DNA from: Hyphomicrobium denitrificans ATCC 51888
GTDB taxonomy: Bacteria > Pseudomonadota > Alphaproteobacteria > Rhizobiales > Hyphomicrobiaceae
NCBI RefSeq assembly: GCF_000143145.1
Contig: NC_014313.1
Coordinates: forward strand, 2,480,001-2,544,000
Direction: 5' to 3'
Length of the DNA stretch: 64,000 bases
The position numbers and the translations under genes were made by a program. Below the pieces are notes generated by a model that did no database searches, was not told where the DNA came from, and saw only the letters and a program-made list of their open reading frames with translations. Each line of letters starts with the position of its first letter. The first letter of the stretch is position 1. Below are positions 53,880 to 62,993 of the stretch, piece after piece.

Positions 53880-54638
53880 TCACCACGGAACGGCTTTTTT
53901 GTCTTCGAAGAACCCGCCTGTCGGCCCGTCCAATGGCAGCGTTGCGAGCCAAACCGGCGTCTCGGCGCCTTTCTCAGGTAAGCGCGAGGCTTCCGGTCCA
54001 CCCATCCCCGTTCTGACCCAGCCGGGCGAACAAGCATTGACCTTGACGTCGCCGCGACCGGCTTCGGCAGCCGCGATGCGCGTCAACGCGTTCAATGCCG
54101 TTTTCGAGATGCGATAGGCCGGAAAGCCGGAACCCATGCCGGCAAGCTGACCCGCGAGCGACGATACATTGACTACCCGTCCATATCCACGCGCGATCAT
54201 GCCCGGCAGAAGCGTGCGGATGATTGCCGCCGGGGCGAGCACGTTCGTTTCCCACGTCAGGCGGAATGTTTCATCGGTCATGTCGAACAGACTGGCGTCG
54301 AAGCCGCCCGGCCCGTCGATCAGAATTGCTGCGTTGTTGACGAGGATGTCGATCGGGGCGTGGCGTTGCTCGATGTCCTTCAACGCGGACGGCAACGCCG
54401 CAACATTCGCGACGTCCAAAATCACAGGTTGGACATTGACGCCGATTTTGCCGAACGCGGCTGTGGCCGAGGCGGCGCTGGCGTCGTTGCGAACTCCGGC
54501 AAGAACGGTAATCTCAAGCTCAGCAAGCTGGCGCGCGATCGCAAAGCCGATGCCGCGGTTGGCGCCCGTCACAAGAGCGGTCTTGTTCGTTTGAGGGCCA
54601 GGCACGAGCGTATCTCCCATTGAGATAGTCCCCGACAA
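53880..54638 (-). CDS. Short-chain dehydrogenase/reductase
   Basis: A 252-residue classical SDR. The cofactor motif TGANRGIGFAIARQL, NNAAI, the serine in RVVNVSSLAGQLAGM and YRISKTALNAL (YxxxK) are all present. The start is probably TTG at 54638: the strong Shine-Dalgarno AGGAGGT lies just 5 bases from it, but 20 or more bases from the next in-frame ATG (54620). The substrate is unknown. It is a single gene between divergent neighbours. Confidence 0.88.
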   Translation of the reverse strand: MSGTISMGDTLVPGPQTNKTALVTGANRGIGFAIARQLAELEITVLAGVRNDASAASATAAFGKIGVNVQPVILDVANVAALPSALKDIEQRHAPIDILVNNAAILIDGPGGFDASLFDMTDETFRLTWETNVLAPAAIIRTLLPGMIARGYGRVVNVSSLAGQLAGMGSGFPAYRISKTALNALTRIAAAEAGRGDVKVNACSPGWVRTGMGGPEASRLPEKGAETPVWLATLPLDGPTGGFFEDKKAVPW

Positions 54639-54667
54639 ACGTACCTCCTAGACGCGACGGACGGGAA

Positions 54668-54698
54668 ATAAAAAACCCCGCCGATAGCGGCGGGGTTT
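54668..54698 (-). terminator. Intrinsic terminator of the PsiF-like gene
   Basis: AAACCCCGCC / GGCGGGGTTT stem with a 6-base loop, followed on the minus strand by TTTTTTATTT, lies 24 bases after the stop of the PsiF-like gene. Confidence 0.85.
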
Positions 54699-54721
54699 CC
54701 TAATTTCGCTTGCTCAGCAGA

Positions 54722-54958
54722 TCAGGACTTCTTGGCGTCTTTGTTCTGCTTCGCGAGATTCTTTTTGCACTCGGCGCGGAATTTCTTGCGGTCCTTGCCG
54801 TGCAGGCCCTTCGCGTCAGCATCCTTCGAACACTGGATCGATTCCGGCGAATGGACGACCGGGGTGCCGGGCTTTTTCGCGTCCTTCGCCAAGGCCACGC
54901 CGCTGCCGATTGCCATCATGGCGGCCGCCGCTGCCGCAACCAGTTTCATAGAAGTCAT
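54722..54958 (-). CDS. PsiF-repeat-like exported protein
   Basis: A 78-residue protein with a signal peptide (KLVAAAAAAMMAIGSGVALA) and a mature part with two cysteines in a PsiF-like repeat: IQCSKDADAKGLHGKDRKKF, then RAECKKNLAKQ. PsiF in E. coli is made under phosphate starvation; function is unknown. The ATG at 54958 has CGGAG 8 bases upstream. A terminator follows. Confidence 0.8.
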   Translation of the reverse strand: MTSMKLVAAAAAAMMAIGSGVALAKDAKKPGTPVVHSPESIQCSKDADAKGLHGKDRKKFRAECKKNLAKQNKDAKKS

Positions 54959-55240
54959 CGTGTGTGCTCCGTTTTATCAGTCGTTCAAACGTCTGTTGGC
55001 CAACTTGGTTGCCCCGGCCCCGCTGGACCGATCCGCATCGAGTGCGTCGAACTTCGGAATCGGCGAACGATTGGCTATCACTCCGCCGAGCGGCGACGAA
55101 CTTACTCTTCCGTAAGGAGCTTTTGCCGGTAACTCAGGCGCGCTCGGTTCTAAGCCGCCGTCGTTAATGCGTGTCCCGGCGTGACACTGTGGCCCCGAAA
55201 CAGCATTTATGCTTCGGCTTCCCGTCTCTATATTTGCAGC

Positions 55241-58168
55241 GTGGCATCTTCTCCGAAAACACCCTCCGGCAAATCGTCCCGACCGCGATCCTCGCGCGGC
55301 AAGTCGGGTAAGCCGATCCAGCCTCCCGCCGAAACGTCGGCCGGGACGCCGGGCTTTGCCGAAACGAACGCCTATTTCGCGCCGGCCGATTTCTCCGGAA
55401 AGACGACGAGCAGCGGACTACCGAGCTTGCCCGCGTTACGCGCATCGGGCCCGCGTCCGCCGATGGGCGGCGAAAGCCTGACCGACAGTCTGACCGCGCT
55501 GCTGACGCGGCCGGACGAACGCTCCGAACGCGCGAAGGAAATTCTGTCGCGCCAGCCCTTGATGGCGTCGCATCCGATCGTCTCCGGCGGCATGCCGATG
55601 TTCATGCCGCATCGTCCGGAGCGTCCGGAAAAAAGCGAAGGCGGCATCCGGTTCAAAATCGAATCCGACTACGAGCCGCGGGGCGACCAGCCGCAAGCGA
55701 TCTCCGAACTCGTCGACGGCGTCGCGAAGCACGAGCACAATCAGGTGCTGCTCGGCGTCACCGGTTCGGGCAAGACGTTCACGATGGCGCACGTCATTCA
55801 GGCGACGCAGCGTCCGGCGCTGATCCTGGCGCCGAACAAGACGCTGGCGGCGCAGCTCTACGGCGAGTTCAAGAGCTTCTTTCCGGACAACGCCGTCGAG
55901 TATTTCGTTTCCTATTACGACTACTACCAGCCGGAAGCCTACGTCCCGCGCACCGACACGTACATCGAGAAGGAAGCGTCGATCAACGAACAGATCGACC
56001 GCATGCGTCACGCCGCGACGCGCGCTCTGCTCGAGCGCGACGACGTCATCATCGTCGCGTCGGTCTCGTGCATCTACGGTATCGGATCGGTCGAGACCTA
56101 TACGGCGATGACGTTCACCGTGCGCGCCGGCGAGCAGATCTCGCGCGACCAATTGCTGGCCGATCTCGTCGCGCTGCATTACCGGCGTAACGATCAGAAC
56201 TTCGTGCGCGGCTCATTCCGCGCGCGCGGCGATACGGTCGAAGTCTTTCCGGCTCACTTGGAAGATCGCGCGTGGCGCTTCTCGCTGTTCGGCGATGAAG
56301 TCGAAAGCATCGTCGAGTTCGATCCGTTGACGGGCGCGAAGACGGACGAGCTGGCGCTGGTCAAGCTCTACGCGAACTCGCACTACGTCACGCCGAAGCC
56401 AACGCTTCAGCAGGCGATCAAATCGATCAAGATCGAACTCAAGCAGCGGCTCGACGAGTTGTACGACGCAGGCAAGCTGCTCGAAGCGCAGCGCCTCGAA
56501 CAGCGCACCACGTTCGACATGGAAATGATGGAGGCGACGGGTTCGTGCGCCGGCATCGAGAACTATTCGCGCTATCTCACCGGGCGCAATCCGGGCGATC
56601 CGCCGCCGACGCTGTTTGAATATCTGCCCGACAACGCGCTCGTTTTCGCCGACGAGAGCCACGTCACCGTTCCGCAGATCGGCGGCATGTTCCGCGGCGA
56701 CTTCCGGCGCAAGGCGACGCTTGCGGAATACGGTTTCCGCTTGCCCTCGTGCATGGACAATCGCCCGCTTCGCTTTGAAGAGTGGGACGCGATGCGCCCG
56801 CAGTCGGTGTTCGTCTCGGCAACCCCCGCAAGCTGGGAAATGGAGCAGACCGGCGGCGCATTCGCGGAGCAGGTCATCCGGCCCACAGGGCTTATCGATC
56901 CGGTCGTCGAAATTCGATCCGCGAAAACGCAGGTCGACGATCTGCTCGACGAAGTGCGGCAGGTCGCGCGCAAAGGCTACCGCACGCTCGTCACGGTTCT
57001 GACGAAGCGCATGGCGGAAGACCTCACCGAATACATGCACGAAAGCGGCGTGCGCGTGCGCTACATGCACTCCGACATCGAAACGCTGGAACGCATCGAA
57101 ATCATCCGCGATCTGCGGCTCGGCGCCTTCGATGTGCTGATCGGCATCAACCTGCTGCGCGAAGGTCTCGACATTCCGGAATGCGCGCTCGTCGCCATTC
57201 TCGATGCCGACAAGGAAGGTTTTCTGCGCTCCGAAACGTCGCTGGTGCAGACCATCGGACGCGCCGCGCGCAACGTCGACGGCAAAGTCATTCTGTATGC
57301 GGATCAAATGACCGGCTCGATGGACCGCGCCATCGCGGAGACGAACCGCCGTCGCGAGAAGCAGATGGCATGGAACGAAGCCAACGGCATCACACCGGAG
57401 AGCATCAAGCGCAACATTCACGACGTGCTGCAGTCGGTCTACGAGCAGGATCACGTCACCGTCGATGCCGGGCTCGCCGATGGCGACGCCGTGCAATCGC
57501 TCGGGCACAATTTGCAGGCCGTCGTCGCCGACATGGAGCGGCGCATGAAAGAAGCAGCAGCCGATCTCGAGTTCGAAACGGCCGCACGCTTGCGTGACGA
57601 GATCAAGCGGCTGCGCGAGACGGAGCTTGCGATTTCGGATGATCCGCTGGCCCGGCAAAGCGAAGTCGAAGATCGCGCCGGAAGTTTCAAGGGCGACCGC
57701 AAGTATGGCCCGAGCGCGAACGTTCCGCCGTCGCGCAAGAAGGACGGGGAGAAGGAAAACGGCGGCTCCCGCATCAAGACCGAATACGAGCCGGTGCAGC
57801 CGACATATGCGCAGTCGACTTCTTTGATTGCGCCCGGCGACTCGCGTTCCGCGAGCCGGCCGCCAGGCGCGGGATCAAGGATCAAGAAGCCGTCGCTCGA
57901 CGACATGGGGCCGGGAACGGATCGGCCGGTGCCGGCGCGCGCGCCGAGTGTCGATAGCCGCGCCAAGGCCGGTGCGTTCGGCGAGAAGATTGCAGGTCCG
58001 CATAAGCCGACGCTCGACGAAATGGGACCGCACGCGTCGCTGCCGGTGAAATCAGGCGAGAAGCCGTCGCGCCTTCAGATGCCGACGCGAACGCGCGAGT
58101 TCGACGATCCGTCACAGAAGAAAGGCCGCCGAGGGCGTCCGCGCAAAACGGGACGGCCCGGGCAGTAG
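55241..58168 (+). CDS. uvrB: UvrABC excision nuclease subunit B with long terminal extensions
   Basis: UvrB is the damage-verifying helicase of nucleotide excision repair. About 975 residues, compared with about 670 in E. coli. The N-terminal 130 or so residues are Ser/Pro/Lys-rich and disordered. The core runs from [17 protein letters not shown], with Walker [11 protein letters not shown], the beta-hairpin [20 protein letters not shown], Walker [14 protein letters not shown], helicase motif [13 protein letters not shown] and the UVR motif [19 protein letters not shown]-terminal tail of about 170 residues has two LDxMGP motifs. The GTG at 55241 is uncertain; another GTG at 55181 is possible. 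Confidence 0.93.
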   Translation: MASSPKTPSGKSSRPRSSRGKSGKPIQPPAETSAGTPGFAETNAYFAPADFSGKTTSSGLPSLPALRASGPRPPMGGESLTDSLTALLTRPDERSERAKEILSRQPLMASHPIVSGGMPMFMPHRPERPEKSEGGIRFKIESDYEPRGDQPQAISELVDGVAKHEHNQVLLGVTGSGKTFTMAHVIQATQRPALILAPNKTLAAQLYGEFKSFFPDNAVEYFVSYYDYYQPEAYVPRTDTYIEKEASINEQIDRMRHAATRALLERDDVIIVASVSCIYGIGSVETYTAMTFTVRAGEQISRDQLLADLVALHYRRNDQNFVRGSFRARGDTVEVFPAHLEDRAWRFSLFGDEVESIVEFDPLTGAKTDELALVKLYANSHYVTPKPTLQQAIKSIKIELKQRLDELYDAGKLLEAQRLEQRTTFDMEMMEATGSCAGIENYSRYLTGRNPGDPPPTLFEYLPDNALVFADESHVTVPQIGGMFRGDFRRKATLAEYGFRLPSCMDNRPLRFEEWDAMRPQSVFVSATPASWEMEQTGGAFAEQVIRPTGLIDPVVEIRSAKTQVDDLLDEVRQVARKGYRTLVTVLTKRMAEDLTEYMHESGVRVRYMHSDIETLERIEIIRDLRLGAFDVLIGINLLREGLDIPECALVAILDADKEGFLRSETSLVQTIGRAARNVDGKVILYADQMTGSMDRAIAETNRRREKQMAWNEANGITPESIKRNIHDVLQSVYEQDHVTVDAGLADGDAVQSLGHNLQAVVADMERRMKEAAADLEFETAARLRDEIKRLRETELAISDDPLARQSEVEDRAGSFKGDRKYGPSANVPPSRKKDGEKENGGSRIKTEYEPVQPTYAQSTSLIAPGDSRSASRPPGAGSRIKKPSLDDMGPGTDRPVPARAPSVDSRAKAGAFGEKIAGPHKPTLDEMGPHASLPVKSGEKPSRLQMPTRTREFDDPSQKKGRRGRPRKTGRPGQ

Positions 58169-58272
58169 CTCATGCGTTTCAGGGCTTGCGCGTAAGGACG
58201 CATGCGAGCGTCGTTCGGAACCTCCATGCGCCGTAAATGTTGCTCCTTGAATTGCGGTCAAGGAGTGCGAAC

Positions 58273-58851
58273 ATGCCGAAAATCAAGAACGCTAAAATTC
58301 TCATTCTCGCGACGGATGGTTTCGAACAATCGGAACTGGACGTTCCGCGCGAAAAGCTCAAGGCGGTCGCGCAACTGGTTCATGTCGCGGCGCCAAAGGA
58401 GCGAAAGGAAAAGGGCTCCATTCTCGGCTGGCGAGATCACGATTGGGGAGATCCCGTGCCGGTCGACGTGGAATTGTCCGACGCATCGACGTCGCTTTAT
58501 GACGCGATCGTGCTTCCCGGCGGACAAATGAATCCTGACACGCTCAGGAAAAACCCAGAAGCGTTGGCGTTGATCAAAGCTTTCCTCGCGGAAGGGAAAG
58601 TCGTGGCTGCGATCTGCCATGCGCCGTGGCTGTTGATCGAAGCGAACGCCGTTCGCGGCCGGCGCGCGACGTCGTACGACTCGATCAAGACCGACATGAT
58701 CAACGCGGGCGCGAATTGGCTCGATGAACCCGTGGTCGCCGATCAGGGCATCGTTACGAGCCGCAACCCGGGCGATCTCGAAGCGTTCGTCGCGAAGATC
58801 ATCGAAGAAGTCGAAGAGGGCAAGCACGAGCGCGCCGTTCTCGCTGCCTGA
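58273..58851 (+). CDS. DJ-1/PfpI family protein
   Basis: A 192-residue class I glutamine amidotransferase-like protein from ATG 58273 (AAGGAGTGCG upstream). Landmarks: MPKIKNAKILILATDGFEQS, DAIVLPGGQMNPD, the nucleophile elbow VVAAICHAPWLLIEA with the catalytic cysteine, and ADQGIVTSRNPGDLEAFV. Members are described as protease-like or as repair/stress proteins. The catalytic cysteine is present. It is not clearly part of an operon. Confidence 0.92.
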   Translation: MPKIKNAKILILATDGFEQSELDVPREKLKAVAQLVHVAAPKERKEKGSILGWRDHDWGDPVPVDVELSDASTSLYDAIVLPGGQMNPDTLRKNPEALALIKAFLAEGKVVAAICHAPWLLIEANAVRGRRATSYDSIKTDMINAGANWLDEPVVADQGIVTSRNPGDLEAFVAKIIEEVEEGKHERAVLAA

Positions 58852-58862
58852 GCAGCACCCGT

Positions 58863-59171
58863 TCAGCCTGTCCGCGTAAACCTTGGCGAGCTGTTGTGAG
58901 ATTTCGCAACGCTCGCCAAAATCAAAAGCAGTGTGTAGCGGAGCGCGTCGTCCACCGTTGTGACGGTCCGGCCTTCTTCGGACAAGTCAGCGAAAGTCCA
59001 GACGAGTTCGCCGTGTTGGGTTGCCCGCCAGCTGCCGAAGTAGTCGCGTCCTTTGAGGACGGTTACGCCTGTACCCGCCAATCCTTCGCGCACGGCAAAG
59101 CCGCTTAGACCGACCTCGGGTATATCCCCGAGCTGTCTCAGCAGCTCAGCATCTGGCGCCGCGCGGTTCAT
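58863..59171 (-). CDS. Small hypothetical protein
   Basis: An unrecognised 102-residue protein from ATG 59171. The middle contains GLSGFAVREGLAGTGVTVLK and FADLSEEGRTVTTVDDALRY, with a short hydrophobic helix TLLLILASV. Composition looks protein-like, but no strong ribosome site was seen. An alternative start is 59201. Confidence 0.45.
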   Translation of the reverse strand: MNRAAPDAELLRQLGDIPEVGLSGFAVREGLAGTGVTVLKGRDYFGSWRATQHGELVWTFADLSEEGRTVTTVDDALRYTLLLILASVAKSHNSSPRFTRTG

Positions 59172-59404
59172 CGCTCTGCCGCATTCCCGATCGAAACACA
59201 TGCGCGTCTGGAAAAAAGCTACTCAGGCACGTGCCAGAAAAATAGGATCGCGCGTTCCGATATATAAGGCCGCGCAAATCGCGCCGGTATGCGTGCTTCT
59301 TTATCGATTGAGCGTTAAGGTCTTATTAATATTTTTAGCAAGGGCTGTTGTGCGGCGGAGGTGGCGTCCCGCGCGTTATTGCGTTCCCTTCGGAGGAGAC
59401 GTTC

Positions 59405-60094
59405 ATGACAACGCTTCTGACGTCACGTCGCATCATGCTCGGCTCACTGATCGCGGGATTCCTCGCGTGCGCGGCGGCTCCCGATGCTGCGATCGCCGAC
59501 GCAAATTTTGTCTTTGCCCTGACTGCCGGTGTGCCGGCGTTGAAGGGCGGTTGCACGTTATGTTGGCGCACACGGGAGTCGGGCGCCAATTTTGCGCCGC
59601 TCGAGCACGCGAACGGAGGCCCGAGCCGCATCATCCTGATGCGTCATGCGGACAAGACCGACGATCCGAATAACGAGGATTTGTCGGAGGCCGGGATGGC
59701 GCGCGCCGAGCGTCTCGCAACGTACATCCCGGAGACGCTCGGAAAGCCGGACTACATCATCGCGACGTCGCATTCGAAACACTCGAACCGTCCACGCGAA
59801 ACGGTTGCTCCGCTTGCGAATGCTCTCGGCCTCAAAGTTCAGCACGATTACGAGAACGACGAGTTCGAGGATCTCGTCGACGAGATTTTCTCAAATCCCG
59901 AATACAAGGGGAAGACGCTCGTCATCTGCTGGCATCACGGCAAGCTGCCAGCCATCGCAGCGTTGCTCGGGGCGGCGCAAGGCAGCTACCCCGATCCCTG
60001 GCCCGAGGATGCGTACAATCTCATCCTGGATTTCCGATACGATCCGAACTCGGGCAGCGCGCCGACCGTGACGCGCGTCACCGAGCCGTTTTAA
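59405..60094 (+). CDS. Exported histidine phosphatase family protein
   Basis: A 229-residue protein from ATG 59405 with a strong GGAGGAG upstream. It has a signal peptide (LGSLIAGFLACAAAPDAAIA). The phosphatase motif is IILMRHADKTDDPNNEDLSE (RH with catalytic histidine), and a second histidine lies in LVICWHHGKLPAIAALLG. This is the phosphoglycerate-mutase-like fold, exported. The substrate is unknown. It starts a run of small secreted proteins. Confidence 0.85.
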   Translation: MTTLLTSRRIMLGSLIAGFLACAAAPDAAIADANFVFALTAGVPALKGGCTLCWRTRESGANFAPLEHANGGPSRIILMRHADKTDDPNNEDLSEAGMARAERLATYIPETLGKPDYIIATSHSKHSNRPRETVAPLANALGLKVQHDYENDEFEDLVDEIFSNPEYKGKTLVICWHHGKLPAIAALLGAAQGSYPDPWPEDAYNLILDFRYDPNSGSAPTVTRVTEPF

Positions 60095-60115
60095 GGATGT
60101 CGCGCGGCGCGCGGA

Positions 60116-60619
60116 TCAGCACTTCTTCAGGTTTGCGGCCAGTTCAACGAAGACGTCGGAGTTCTGCGGCAGCACTCTGACGGACTGGTCGCAGCCCTGC
60201 CCCGCAACGGCCATATGCGCCGCGAAGAACTGTCCGGAAAGTTGCACGTCGAATCCTGTCGGCGTGATCGTGCCGTCGACCGTGCCGCCGATGTCGTTGA
60301 TCTTGTCCGTCCACGCGCCGGTCAGTTTTTCGCCCTCGACCGTCAGGTCGGTAGCAGCGTGAAGCTTGAAATTCGTCGCGCCGTCCTCGCAGCGCAAGGT
60401 CTGACGCATTCCCGGCGTGCCTTTGCGGGCGACATAGGTGACGATGCATTTGAAGTTCGAGGCCGGTCCGGACACCGACGTCATCGTCGCCATGCCGACC
60501 CAGCGCCCGGCAAGGCCCGCTAACGGGTCGGCGGGCGGTGCGGCTTGGTTCTGGCTGGCAATCAAACTGGAAACAGCTGCAACCGTGACATACACGGCGA
60601 CGCGATACGATTGACGCAT
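60116..60619 (-). CDS. Secreted protein, paralogue of the 61069 gene
   Basis: A 167-residue precursor from ATG 60619, with signal peptide (VAVYVTVAAVSSLIASQNQA). The mature part is a beta-rich sequence with LAGRWVGMATMTSVSGPASN, two cysteines (FKCIVTYV, TLRCEDGATNF) and KLTGAWTDKINDIGGTVDGT. The same spacing of G-W, C, LRC and G-W is seen in the gene at 61069, so the two are diverged paralogues, convergent around a 449-base gap. Function is unknown; lipocalin-like ligand binding is a guess. Confidence 0.72.
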   Translation of the reverse strand: MRQSYRVAVYVTVAAVSSLIASQNQAAPPADPLAGLAGRWVGMATMTSVSGPASNFKCIVTYVARKGTPGMRQTLRCEDGATNFKLHAATDLTVEGEKLTGAWTDKINDIGGTVDGTITPTGFDVQLSGQFFAAHMAVAGQGCDQSVRVLPQNSDVFVELAANLKKC

Positions 60620-61068
60620 TGATTTTTCGACTCCCTCGTCAAGCCTGTCCGGCTTCAAGCACCCCCGCGCTTGCCCGATCTTTCGAGAACCCCGTCGCCT
60701 GTCAGCTGAGCCGTCATGCGTTCGGCGATCCGGCGGCGACGAGAGAAAACTGATCGCCGATCTCGACTGTTTGTGGGCCGTATTGGGGAGATATCGCGAG
60801 TTCAAACTTTGCTCAGCTGTGCAGCGAGCAAAACGGGCTTCCTTGCTGCGGAGCCGAAGCAAGGCCTTGCGCGACGCGTGCGTTCTCCCCATAAGCACCG
60901 GAACGGAAAGCGGCCTTAGAATGTTCGCGCGTGCAGCGTAGTATTGGACTGTCGTTCGAGGGCAACACTCCGGCGCATCTCGTTCAACTTTGTCCATATG
61001 GCTCGCCAAATCAGGGGCGTCAGACAATAATGCGCGCCGTTTCGCGATACGCAGGAAGGAAGGGCTTC
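60620..61068. other. Intergenic region between paralogous secreted-protein genes
   Basis: A 449-base stretch, divergent between two paralogous genes. It should hold their promoters. No credible gene was seen; short frames here are arginine-rich. Confidence 0.3.
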
Positions 61069-61581
61069 GTGTCTCGCCATCAGCACTATTTCGGGCGCTT
61101 TTCCCGTTATCTTGGCGCGCTTGCCGCGACGGCGGCAATGGCTGGCGCTCTGTCGTTCACGCCGAAGGCTTATTCCGCAGACGGTCCATTCCCTGACCTC
61201 GTCGGCACGTGGAGCGGCTCCGGGGTCGCGAAGTTCGATGGCGGCAAGACGGAAAGCCTGCGCTGCAAGGGCTATTACACGAACACGGGCGGCCCGCATA
61301 ATCTCGGGATCTCGATCCGCTGCGCCAACGCTTCGGCGAAGGTGGAACTGCGCGCCAATCTGGTCGATGCCGGCGGCACCGTGAGCGGCAATTGGGAAGA
61401 GCGGACGTACAATCAGTCGGGTTTGGTGACGGGGCGCGCGTCAGCCAACCGGCTGAACCTGGCGATCAGCGGCGGCATCGCTGGCTCCATGATGGTGACC
61501 GTCAGCCACGGCTCTCATTCGGTCGCCGTGCTGACCAGTGGCCCGTCTCTCAAGGGCATCAACATTTCCATGTCGCGCTGA
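61069..61581 (+). CDS. Secreted protein, paralogue of the 60116 gene
   Basis: The start GTG at 61069 is chosen because AGGAAGGG lies 8 bases upstream and gives a standard signal peptide (FSRYLGALAATAAMAGALSF). An ATG at 61030 is possible. The 170-residue precursor has mature segments LVGTWSGSGVAKFDGGKTES, then LRCKGYYTNTGGPHNLGIS, IRCANASAKVELRANLVDAG and GTVSGNWEERTYN, matching the layout of the 60116 product. The C-terminus is Gly/Ser-rich. Function unknown. Confidence 0.72.
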   Translation: MSRHQHYFGRFSRYLGALAATAAMAGALSFTPKAYSADGPFPDLVGTWSGSGVAKFDGGKTESLRCKGYYTNTGGPHNLGISIRCANASAKVELRANLVDAGGTVSGNWEERTYNQSGLVTGRASANRLNLAISGGIAGSMMVTVSHGSHSVAVLTSGPSLKGINISMSR

Positions 61582-61628
61582 GTTCGTCACAGGCAGCCCG
61601 GCGGTTAGCCGAAAAAGGATACGAGATC

Positions 61629-62000
61629 ATGCGCTCCAGACTTTGGGCTGCCCTTCCGGTGATCGGTGCATTGCTCGCGGTTGCCTCGATGCCGACTCCG
61701 GCCGATGCGCTGGCACGCCGGCTGCGCTCGAACTACGAGCCGGGCGAAATCATCACGGCGCGCAGCCACTATGGCAACGGTTCGGTGCAAAGCGTTGTGC
61801 GGCCGGGCCGATACGGCTGGCAGGTTAAGCTGCCTCGCGGCGGCTGGGTCGATTGCCGCCGGAGCTGCGAAGAAACCCTGCGCGTGCAGACCGTTGACAT
61901 TTTCGGGGACGGTACCAACACGCTATCGAACGGCGGATACGGCACGCTGGCACGCGAATGCGGCGTGTTCGGATGCCTGCACTGGGAATGGTCGTTCTAG
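61629..62000 (+). CDS. Small secreted cysteine-containing protein
   Basis: A 123-residue precursor from ATG 61629 (AAGGATACGAG upstream) with a signal peptide (AALPVIGALLAVASMPTPAD). The mature part has four cysteines: GGWVDCRRSCEETLR and ARECGVFGCLHWEWSF. Two Cys pairs could form disulfides. Such small proteins are common in Rhizobiales; function unknown. It lies 47 bases after the previous gene, and its stop overlaps a dispersed repeat. Confidence 0.72.
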   Translation: MRSRLWAALPVIGALLAVASMPTPADALARRLRSNYEPGEIITARSHYGNGSVQSVVRPGRYGWQVKLPRGGWVDCRRSCEETLRVQTVDIFGDGTNTLSNGGYGTLARECGVFGCLHWEWSF

Positions 62001-62104
62001 AGCCTCTCCGCTTTCCGTTGAATCGCGGAACCTCGGATCGGCTCTAGGTCTTTGTTTCGCCGCGCTTCTCATCGGGAAGACCGGCTCTACGGCAATACCG
62101 CAGG
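61998..62104. repeat. Dispersed intergenic repeat, copy B
   Basis: This is the second copy of the element at 14981-15084. It begins TAGAGCC, and the TAG is the stop codon of the preceding gene. It has a hairpin (TCCGC / GCGGA), the CGTTGAAT loop and the TTTGTTT and CTTCTCATCGGGAAGACCGG blocks. It ends within a few bases of the convergent MBL-fold gene stop. Confidence 0.6.
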
Positions 62105-62767
62105 TCAGACCAAAAACGGATTCGTCAGCCGTTCCTGCCCGAACTGGCCTGGGGGCCCGTGTCCGCAGATGAAGGCGATGTCATCGCCGAGCGGCAGAAG
62201 TTTCGTCTTGATTGCCGAGATCAACGCATCGTGGTCGCCGTAGGGAAAATCCGTGCGGCCGATCGAGCCGCGAAACAGAACGTCGCCAACGAGTGCGAAC
62301 CGCTGCGCCGCGTCGAAGAACACGACCGATCCCGGCGAGTGCCCCGGGCAATGGAAGATATTGAACGTGTGACCGGCGACGGTGACAACGTCGCCATCGT
62401 CAAGCCAACGGTCGGGTTTGACGTTGCGCACGTCGGGAATGCCGTACATCTCGCCCTGCTTCTCGAGGTTGTCGAGCAGGAGCGCGTCGGCCTTGTGCGG
62501 CCCTTCGATCTTGACGCCAAGCTCCTGGCGCAGTTCGGCCGCAGCACCCGCGTGGTCGATATGGCCATGAGTCAGCAGAATCTTTTCGATCTCGATTTCG
62601 GCTTCATCGATGCCACGGAAAATGCGGTCGAGATCGCCGCCCGGATCGACGACGGCGCCGCGCTTTGACGCCTCGTTCCAGATCAGCGTGCAGTTCTGCT
62701 CGAACGGCGTGACGCGCACGATCGCGGCCTTAAGTGGAGATTGAGGCGGGGTAGTCGCGTCGCTCAT
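62105..62767 (-). CDS. MBL-fold metallohydrolase (glyoxalase II-like)
   Basis: A 220-residue metallo-beta-lactamase-fold enzyme. The metal-binding motif is LLTHGHIDHAGAAAELRQEL, with further ligands in IFHCPGHSPGSVVFFDAAQR and LVGDVLFRGSIGRTDFPYGD, and ICGHGPPGQFGQERLTNPFL. It resembles glyoxalase II-type hydrolases of the YcbL group. The exact substrate is not visible. The stop lies beside the dispersed repeat. Confidence 0.9.
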   Translation of the reverse strand: MSDATTPPQSPLKAAIVRVTPFEQNCTLIWNEASKRGAVVDPGGDLDRIFRGIDEAEIEIEKILLTHGHIDHAGAAAELRQELGVKIEGPHKADALLLDNLEKQGEMYGIPDVRNVKPDRWLDDGDVVTVAGHTFNIFHCPGHSPGSVVFFDAAQRFALVGDVLFRGSIGRTDFPYGDHDALISAIKTKLLPLGDDIAFICGHGPPGQFGQERLTNPFLV

Positions 62768-62993
62768 TGAATGCTCCTGCGGGCAAGCTGCGGTCTTAGA
62801 GCATTGCTCCGCGTCACCGCAAGCTCACATGATCCAACTTGTCATAGCGGATCGCCTTCGTCGGCCAAACGGCTGATGTGGATAGAAAACCACGTACAGG
62901 AGAATCTCTGGTCCGGGGGCGTGTGCTCGAGCCGAATCGGGAATATCAGGGCACTGATTGAGCACAACCAATTTATTAATATGGCGGGGACCC

